Below are positions 38,780-44,017 of a stretch of DNA of 44,017 nt, in pieces (the first letter of the stretch is position 1; every line of letters starts with the position of its first letter). The position numbers and the translations under genes are program-made. This stretch comes from Microbacterium sp. 5K110. Its GTDB lineage: Bacteria; Actinomycetota; Actinomycetes; Actinomycetales; Microbacteriaceae. The stretch is taken from assembly GCF_005774735.1 (NCBI RefSeq), contig NZ_VBUM01000021.1, positions 1 to 44,017 of the forward strand, read 5' to 3'. The notes beneath the pieces were generated by a model that was not told the origin of the DNA, ran no database searches, and was given only the letters and a program-made list of their open reading frames with translations.

Positions 38780-40954
38780 TTAGCTGTCCAGCGCTGCGCG
38801 GGTGCTGGCTTCGGGGCTGAGGTCGATGCGGCGCAGCAGCTGCGCGTTCAGGGCGACCACGACGGTGGACAGGGACATCAGGATCGCACCGATCGACATC
38901 GGCAGGACGAACCCGATGGGGGCGAGCACGCCGGCGGCGAGCGGCACGGAGATCAGGTTGTACCCGGCAGCCCACCACAGATTCTGCTTCATCTTCCGGT
39001 ACGCCGCACGCGACAGCTGGATCACCGACAGCACACTGCGCGGGTCGGAGCTCGCGAGGATGACCCCGGCGGACGCGATCGCGACGTCGGTGCCGGCGCC
39101 GATCGCGATGCCGACGTCGGCCTGCGCGAGGGCGGGGGCGTCGTTGACGCCGTCGCCCACCATCGCGACCTTGCGGCCCTCCTTCTGCAGCTCGGCGACC
39201 TTGCTGGACTTGTCCTCCGGGCGCACGTGCGCGAAGACCCGGTCGATGCCCAGCTCGGCGCCGACGGCGTTCGCGACGGCTTCGGCGTCGCCGGTGATCA
39301 TGACCACCTGGACACCCAGCTTGTGCAGGGCATCGACGGCTTCACGGGACTCGGGGCGGATCTCGTCGGCGAGCTTGAGCCCGCCGATGACTTTTCCGTC
39401 CCGGGTCACGTGCAGGATGATCGCGCCCTCGCTACGCCACGCGTCCGCCGTGTCGACCTCGCTGGCACCGACGTCCTCGAGCAGACGGGGACCGCCGACA
39501 CGGATCTCCGCACCGTCGACGGTCGCGGTGACACCGACCGCCGGGGAAGAGGAAAACCCGGTCGCCTTCGGCAGGGTCAGGTTCTTGTCCTTCGCGGCGC
39601 GAACGATGGCCCTAGCGAGCGGGTGCTCACTGTCGGCCTCGGCCGCCGCGGCGATCGCGAGCACCTGGTCAGCGTCCAGGTCACCGACCGGTTCCACGGC
39701 GGAGACGGTGGGCTCGCCCTTGGTGAGGGTGCCGGTCTTGTCGAACAGCACGGTGTCGACGGTGCGCATGCTCTCGAGCGCGAGCCGGTCCTTCACCAAC
39801 ACCCCGCCACGGGCGGCGCGCTCAGTGGCGATGGACACCACCAGCGGGATCGCCAGGCCCAGCGCGTGCGGGCAGGCGATGACCAGCACGGTGATGGTGC
39901 GCACGACCGCCGCATCGGGATTGCCGACGACAGTCCACACCACCGCGGTGATCGCGGCGGCGCCCAGCGCGAACCAGAACAGCAGCGCCGCCGCCTTGTC
40001 GGCGATCCGCTGCGCCCGAGAGGACGAGTTCTGTGCCTCCGTGACCAGCCGCTGAATACCCGCGAGGGTGGTCTCATCCCCCGTGGCGGTGACCTCCACG
40101 CGAAGGCCGGAGTCTGTGGCGACGGTGCCCGCGGTAACGGGGTCGCCAGTGCCGCGGGCGACGGGGCGGGATTCACCGGTGACCATGGACTCGTCCATGT
40201 CGGCGCGGCCGTCGACGATCTTCCCGTCGGCGGGGACGCTGCCGCCGGGGCGGACCACCACCACGTCCCCGACCTGCAGGTCGGCGGGTGAGACCTTGAC
40301 GATCTGGTCCCCTTCGACGCGCTCTGCCTCATCCGGGAGCAGCGCCGCGAGGGTGTCCAGCGCGGAGCTGGTCTGGGCGAGGGAGCGCATCTCGATCCAG
40401 TGACCGAGCAGCATGATCACGATCAGCAGCGCCAGCTCCCACCAGAACTCCAGCTCGTGGTGCAGCAGGCCCAGGGTGGCGCCCCAGGACGCGAAGAACG
40501 CGACCGTGATGGCCAGACCGATCAGCAGCATCATGCCGGGTTTGCGGGAGCGGAGTTCGCTGACCGCACCGGTCAGGAACGGCCACCCGCCCCACGCGTA
40601 CATGACGGTGCCGAGGACGGGGGCGATGAACAGTGCCCAGTCGGGGACGGTGTAGCCGAGGATCATCGCGAACATCGGGGAGAACGCCACGACCGGGACG
40701 GCGATGATCAGGTTGATCCAGAACAGTCGCCGGAACTGGCCGACGTGATCCCCGTGCCCACCGTGCCCGCCGCCGTGGCCACCACCATCGTGACCTGCGT
40801 GGTCCCCGTGGCTGGCCTGCGTGCCGTGGCCGGTGTGGGTGTCGTGCTGGGTGGGCGGCTCGGGGGTGTGGTCGCCGTGGCGGGTGTCTCCCCCGGTGGC
40901 GGTGGCGGCCTTGCCGGTGGGGTGGTCGGTGTGGTGTGCGTGCGGGTCAGTCAT
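38780..40954 (-). CDS. copB: CopB-type copper P1B ATPase
   Basis: A 724-residue heavy-metal P-type ATPase. Seen: a His-rich, Gly-rich N-terminus (about 1-70, many HxH/GHGGH repeats) instead of a CxxC metal domain. Then membrane segments, the actuator motif TGES (MVTGESRPV), CPH at about 361-363 in the metal-binding helix, phosphorylation site DKTGT (about 405), and the GDGVNDAPAL hinge. CPH rather than CPC marks the P1B-3/CopB group. Known: these export copper or silver ions at the cost of ATP. ATG 40954 has GGAAG upstream. It lies between the FAD oxidoreductase and csoR in one operon. All catalytic motifs are intact. Confidence 0.95.
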   Translation of the reverse strand: MTDPHAHHTDHPTGKAATATGGDTRHGDHTPEPPTQHDTHTGHGTQASHGDHAGHDGGGHGGGHGGHGDHVGQFRRLFWINLIIAVPVVAFSPMFAMILGYTVPDWALFIAPVLGTVMYAWGGWPFLTGAVSELRSRKPGMMLLIGLAITVAFFASWGATLGLLHHELEFWWELALLIVIMLLGHWIEMRSLAQTSSALDTLAALLPDEAERVEGDQIVKVSPADLQVGDVVVVRPGGSVPADGKIVDGRADMDESMVTGESRPVARGTGDPVTAGTVATDSGLRVEVTATGDETTLAGIQRLVTEAQNSSSRAQRIADKAAALLFWFALGAAAITAVVWTVVGNPDAAVVRTITVLVIACPHALGLAIPLVVSIATERAARGGVLVKDRLALESMRTVDTVLFDKTGTLTKGEPTVSAVEPVGDLDADQVLAIAAAAEADSEHPLARAIVRAAKDKNLTLPKATGFSSSPAVGVTATVDGAEIRVGGPRLLEDVGASEVDTADAWRSEGAIILHVTRDGKVIGGLKLADEIRPESREAVDALHKLGVQVVMITGDAEAVANAVGAELGIDRVFAHVRPEDKSSKVAELQKEGRKVAMVGDGVNDAPALAQADVGIAIGAGTDVAIASAGVILASSDPRSVLSVIQLSRAAYRKMKQNLWWAAGYNLISVPLAAGVLAPIGFVLPMSIGAILMSLSTVVVALNAQLLRRIDLSPEASTRAALDS

Positions 40955-40972
40955 CGGTTCACTTCCCTGTGC

Positions 40973-42178
40973 CTAGCGTTGGTGTGAGTCTGCCGTCGCG
41001 GTTCCCGCGGAGGCGAGGTCCTGCGGATCGGTCGCGGCAGGAGTATGAAGGTTCGGCATCCACCCGAACACCGCGGGCACGGCGTCCAGCCCGAGCACCC
41101 CGACGGGGACACCGTCATGCTCGTGGACGACCAGGAGCGGGTCGGTAGTGTCGATGCGTGCGGAGGTGTGACCCCCGGTGATCCCGGCACCGGCGACCAT
41201 CATGCCGTGCACGGTTGCCGTGAAGGGGGCGCGGGGCTGGTAGTCGCCCGGGTGGGTGCCGGCGCCGAGGTCGGCGAGCATGGTGCGTGCGGCATGTTCA
41301 CCCTGCGCGGCCGCGTCCGACCAGTGATCGATGCGCCAGGCGCCCAGGGTGGTGTCATAGTGTGCGGCGACCCCGCCGGCGCTGTAGACGCCGGGGGTGG
41401 CGGTGCGCAGCTTCCCGTCCACGATGACCCCGTCTTCCCAAGGGGCGGGGCCGGTCGGGGTGGTTCCGTGGGCGATGATCAGCAGATCCGCCGTCAGCTG
41501 TGTGGTGTCGTCCAAGGCGAGCTCGAGCTGTGTGCCGGTGTCAGTGACGGCGGTGAGGGTGCGGCCGAACGCGACGTCCACGTGCTCCCGGTGCGCGGCG
41601 GCGAGGCGCTCCGCGGCGCCGGCGCCGAACACGCTGACCCCGGGGGTGGTCGCGCGGGCGAGGAGGGTGACCTGATGTCCACGGTCGCGGAGCAGCGTGG
41701 CGGTCTCGGCCGCGACCAGACCGGCACCGGAGATGACGATCTGCGCGGGGCGGCCAAGCGTGCCCAGGAGGTCGCGGACGGCGACCGCGTCTTCCAGGGA
41801 GTGCAGGGTGGTGACCCGTCCTGCCTCCGTGGCGGCGGTCAGGCCGGGCAGCGTGTCCGGCAGCAAGCGGGGGGTGCTGCCGGTGGCGAGGAGGAGCGCG
41901 TCGTACGGTTCGATCCGGCCGGATGCGAGCCGCACGGTCTTTCCCTGTGGGTCGACCTCGACCGCGGTGTCACTTATGACCTCCACCCCGGGGGTGACGA
42001 CCTGTTCCGGGGTGAGCAGCCCGATCGCGACCCCCTTGTTGACCAGGGTGCGGTTGTACGGGGCCTGTCCGGTGCGGTCGACGAGGGTGACGCTCACCGT
42101 GCCGGAACCGTGAAGAACGCGCGCCGCGGCCGCGCCGGCGGCGCCGGCTCCCAGGATGAGGACCTTCTGGGGTGACAA
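40973..42178 (-). CDS. FAD-dependent NAD(P)H oxidoreductase (pyridine nucleotide-disulfide type)
   Basis: A 401-residue two-dinucleotide-domain flavoprotein. Seen: an FAD-binding GAGAAG near residue 11 (VLILGAGAAGAAAARVL), an ATGSTPR segment, a second dinucleotide motif SGAGLVAAETA, and a VYSAGGVA FAD loop. The order resembles ferredoxin/rubredoxin/NirB-type reductases. No CxxC redox pair typical of mercuric or thioredoxin reductase is visible, so it is not MerA. TTG 42178 is chosen because AAGGAG lies just upstream. It sits between the YHS protein and CopB in the copper operon. Inferred: it may keep copper or a partner protein in the reduced state. The electron acceptor is unknown. Confidence 0.82.
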   Translation of the reverse strand: MSPQKVLILGAGAAGAAAARVLHGSGTVSVTLVDRTGQAPYNRTLVNKGVAIGLLTPEQVVTPGVEVISDTAVEVDPQGKTVRLASGRIEPYDALLLATGSTPRLLPDTLPGLTAATEAGRVTTLHSLEDAVAVRDLLGTLGRPAQIVISGAGLVAAETATLLRDRGHQVTLLARATTPGVSVFGAGAAERLAAAHREHVDVAFGRTLTAVTDTGTQLELALDDTTQLTADLLIIAHGTTPTGPAPWEDGVIVDGKLRTATPGVYSAGGVAAHYDTTLGAWRIDHWSDAAAQGEHAARTMLADLGAGTHPGDYQPRAPFTATVHGMMVAGAGITGGHTSARIDTTDPLLVVHEHDGVPVGVLGLDAVPAVFGWMPNLHTPAATDPQDLASAGTATADSHQR

Positions 42179-42240
42179 TGTTGCTCCTTGCGTCTCGCGA
42201 ATGTGGGGGCTGGTGACCGGTATCCCCGGCCTGTGGTCGG

Positions 42241-42453
42241 TTAGGCGGCCGTGGCGTACTTGGCGGGGTCGGCGTCGAAGAGGGGGCCGCAGGCGGAGCA
42301 GCAGAACCAGTACCGCTGCCCGTCGTAGTCCCGGTAGAGGCCTTGGGCTTCCGCGGTGCTCTTGCTGACGGTGCTGCCGGGCATCACCGGGCAGGTGACG
42401 ATGTCATCGGCGGGGGTGCCGGCGGGTGCTTCGTGGTGATGGTCGTGGCTCAT
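42241..42453 (-). CDS. Small YHS-domain metal-binding protein
   Basis: A 70-residue protein too short to stand out among longer open frames. ATG 42453 has GGAGAGC upstream and gives a His-rich start (SHDHHHEAP). Seen: a YHS/TRASH-type domain with CPVMPG (about 21-26), YDGQRYWFCCSACGPLF (about 43-59) and a terminal DPAKY. Known: such domains bind heavy metals and often accompany copper ATPases, where they may hand metal on. It is the first gene of the minus-strand copper operon, and the CsoR-like site lies 83 bases upstream. Longer in-frame starts run through the promoter and are rejected. Confidence 0.85.
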   Translation of the reverse strand: MSHDHHHEAPAGTPADDIVTCPVMPGSTVSKSTAEAQGLYRDYDGQRYWFCCSACGPLFDADPAKYATAA

Positions 42454-42535
42454 ATCCGTTGCTCTCCGTGATGTGGGTCCGGGGCGGCAGCCGTCGTCGC
42501 TGCCTCGTTTGTCTGCGTCCGAACCCCTCCAGGCT

Positions 42536-42552
42536 ATACCCTGTACGGGTAT
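42536..42552 (-). promoter_or_regulatory. CsoR-like copper operator
   Basis: ATACCCTGTACGGGTAT is a dyad with perfect 6-base arms (ATACCC/GGGTAT) and five central bases, matching the general CsoR operator form. It lies 83 bases upstream of the YHS gene that heads the operon ending in csoR, so the operon is probably copper-induced and autoregulated. Confidence 0.75.
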
Positions 42553-42596
42553 GACAACAGGTGGGGTGTGGCGTGTATTCCCTGGACTGCTGGTGC

Positions 42597-44017
42597 TCAG
42601 GGGCGGTAGGCGAGCACGGTCATCATCCCGGCTTCGCCGTGGTAGATGTTGTGGCAGTGGGTCATCCATTGGCCGGGGTTGTCGGCGTCGAACTCGAGGT
42701 CGAGGGTTTGGTTCGGCAGCACGATGGAGGTGTCTTTGCGGGGGCCGCCACCGGCGTGCTGATAGGTGTGGCCGTGCAGGTGGAAGGGGTGCCACATGTC
42801 GGTGTCGTTCGTCACCCGCAGCCGCACCCGTTCCCCCGCGACCAGTGCGTGCGCGCCGCGCAACGGGTTGTGCATGTCGAACTGGGTGCCGTTGAACCCC
42901 CAGTCGTAATTGGCCATGCTGCCGGTGAGGGTGAGGTCGAGGGTGCGGTCCACGTCACGACGGTCGAGGGTGACCTCGGGTGCGGCGAAGAGCATGCTCG
43001 CCACCGCGACGACGCGGCCTTCGCCCAGTTCGGCGATGTCCGCGTCCGGGGTGGGCGCCTGTCCGCTGCCGGTGCGGATGATGGCGAAGCCGCGTTCCCG
43101 CTTGCCTTCGGCCTCCGCCACCAGGGGGAACGCACCGTCGCCCAGGGTGACGATCACGTCGTAGCGTTCCCCCATTCCCACCAGGACGCTATCGGCAGCG
43201 ACCGGGTCGACGGGGAACCCGTCGGTGTGGGTGACGGTCAGCCGGTGCCCGCCGATGGCGACGCGGAACGCGGTGTCGCCGCCGGCGTTGATCAGCCGGA
43301 TCCGTACCCGCGTGCCGGGCGTGCCGGTGAATTGGGCGGGGTCGGCGGCGGGTTTGCCGTTGATCAGGTAGTGCGGGTAGTACACGTCGCCGGCGTCGCC
43401 GCCGAGTAGGTCGGAGTCGGCGCCCATCAGCATGTTCCCCATCCGCATGAACATGTCGCCGTGCCCGCCCATGTCGCCCATTCCTTCTCGCAGCTGCTCG
43501 AGCACCGCGTCGGGGGTGGCGGTGACCCCGTCCAGCCAGTCGTCGAGGACGATGACCCATTCGTCGTCGTAGCGCAGCGGCTCATTCGGGTCTTCGACGA
43601 TGAGCACCCCGTATAGGCCGGTGTCCAGCTGGGCGCCGACGTGCGGGTGGAACCAGTGCGTACCGGGGTCGGGGGCGATGAACTCGTATTGGAACGCCTC
43701 GCCGGGGCGGGTCGCGGTCTGGGTGAGTGGGGGGACGCCGTCCATGTCGTTGCGGAGTGCCAGGCCGTGCCAGTGCACGGACGTGTCGACGGGGAGGGTG
43801 TTGCGCAGGGTGGCCTGCAGGGTGTCTCCTGCCTGGACGCGCAGGACAGGCCCGGGGATGCTGCCGTAGGAGAACGTGGACGCGGGTGTTCCTGCCAGAT
43901 CGAGGGTCGCCGCCGCCGCCGTCAGCGTCGCGGTGACCACGCGGCCGGTGCCGCCACGGCCCCGTTCGGTGCGGTCGACGGCCGCTCCCGTCGGGCTGAC
44001 CCAGGCGGGGGTGGGGG
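42597..44017 (-). CDS. Multicopper oxidase (5' end beyond window)
   Basis: A multicopper oxidase of which 473 residues are visible; the frame stays open to the right edge, so the true start and any signal peptide are missing. The GTG at 43940 is inside the family-like region and is not taken as the start. Seen: all four copper-ligand blocks, HWHG and HWFHPHVG in the first cupredoxin domain, MWHPFHLHGHTY and HCHNIYHGEAGMM in the last. A Met-rich insertion (GMGDMGGHGDMFMRMGNMLM) in the middle recalls CueO/CopA-type copper oxidases. Known: these oxidise Cu(I) to less toxic Cu(II) outside the membrane. It is transcribed toward the YHS-led operon, 143 bases away, and may share copper control. Confidence 0.92.
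   Translation of the reverse strand, partial: PTPAWVSPTGAAVDRTERGRGGTGRVVTATLTAAAATLDLAGTPASTFSYGSIPGPVLRVQAGDTLQATLRNTLPVDTSVHWHGLALRNDMDGVPPLTQTATRPGEAFQYEFIAPDPGTHWFHPHVGAQLDTGLYGVLIVEDPNEPLRYDDEWVIVLDDWLDGVTATPDAVLEQLREGMGDMGGHGDMFMRMGNMLMGADSDLLGGDAGDVYYPHYLINGKPAADPAQFTGTPGTRVRIRLINAGGDTAFRVAIGGHRLTVTHTDGFPVDPVAADSVLVGMGERYDVIVTLGDGAFPLVAEAEGKRERGFAIIRTGSGQAPTPDADIAELGEGRVVAVASMLFAAPEVTLDRRDVDRTLDLTLTGSMANYDWGFNGTQFDMHNPLRGAHALVAGERVRLRVTNDTDMWHPFHLHGHTYQHAGGGPRKDTSIVLPNQTLDLEFDADNPGQWMTHCHNIYHGEAGMMTVLAYRP

Noticed and set aside
38066..40291. 741-residue plus-strand open frame opposite copB
   Set aside because: It runs across the tRNA-Cys, csoR and copB genes on the other strand and is low-complexity; copB carries all ATPase motifs.
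40973..42178. Mercuric reductase
   Set aside because: No redox CxxxxC pair near the N-terminus and no C-terminal CC; no merR or merT gene nearby.

Overview
The window is GC-rich DNA with many GTG and TTG starts. It carries a KmtR-like nickel/cobalt sensor, a CsoR, a DUF326 copper-binding protein, a DUF305 lipoprotein and a probable DUF6153-type protein. This suggests an actinobacterium, perhaps Microbacteriaceae; genus is not resolvable from the sequence alone. Most of it is accessory DNA: a transposition module, two to three anti-phage systems, then a heavy-metal (Ni/Co, then Cu) resistance block. No CRISPR array, cas gene, phage structural gene or plasmid replication gene was seen.

Left part, 1-10.8 kb. 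A small unknown gene (180-407) is followed by a minus-strand three-gene operon: a DUF262 protein, a DUF3696-type ATPase and an unknown protein. From memory this resembles the Menshen type of defence operon. A small XRE regulator follows, then a compact Tn7-like operon (tnsA-tnsB-tnsC-tniQ, read leftward) with intact catalytic motifs. Its TniQ is long and ends in several helix-turn-helix segments. Element ends could not be fixed.

Middle, 10.8-32.2 kb. Four small plus-strand genes (winged-helix protein, two unknowns, metallophosphoesterase) precede a divergent GmrSD-like (DUF262+DUF1524) endonuclease. Then comes a complete class 1 DISARM locus: drmD, drmMI, an inserted block, drmA, drmB, drmC. 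The inserted block is the main result. A second, silent copy of the C-terminal third of the DrmMI methyltransferase lies tail-to-tail with the expressed copy, 18 bases apart. The two are bounded by 197-base inverted repeats, and a large serine recombinase gene starts 29 bases outside the right repeat. The arms are in the same reading frame, so inverting 20807-23416 would exchange the C-terminal (probably target-recognition) region. This looks like a phase-variable DISARM methyltransferase.

Right part, 32.2-44 kb. A cluster of inverted repeats separates DISARM from a Ni/Co block (NreB-like MFS exporter, KmtR-like ArsR, TetR with three perfect or near-perfect operators, CDF exporter). A copper block follows: DUF326 copper store, DUF6153-like membrane protein, DUF305 lipoprotein, BNR-type lipoprotein, a tRNA-Cys gene, then a minus-strand operon of YHS protein, FAD oxidoreductase, CopB-type ATPase and CsoR with a CsoR-like operator upstream. 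A multicopper oxidase runs off the right edge. Together the genes defend against phage (methylation-guided restriction, type IV restriction, ATPase-based defence) and against metals (export, oxidation, sequestration), as is usual for a mosaic genomic island or large plasmid.
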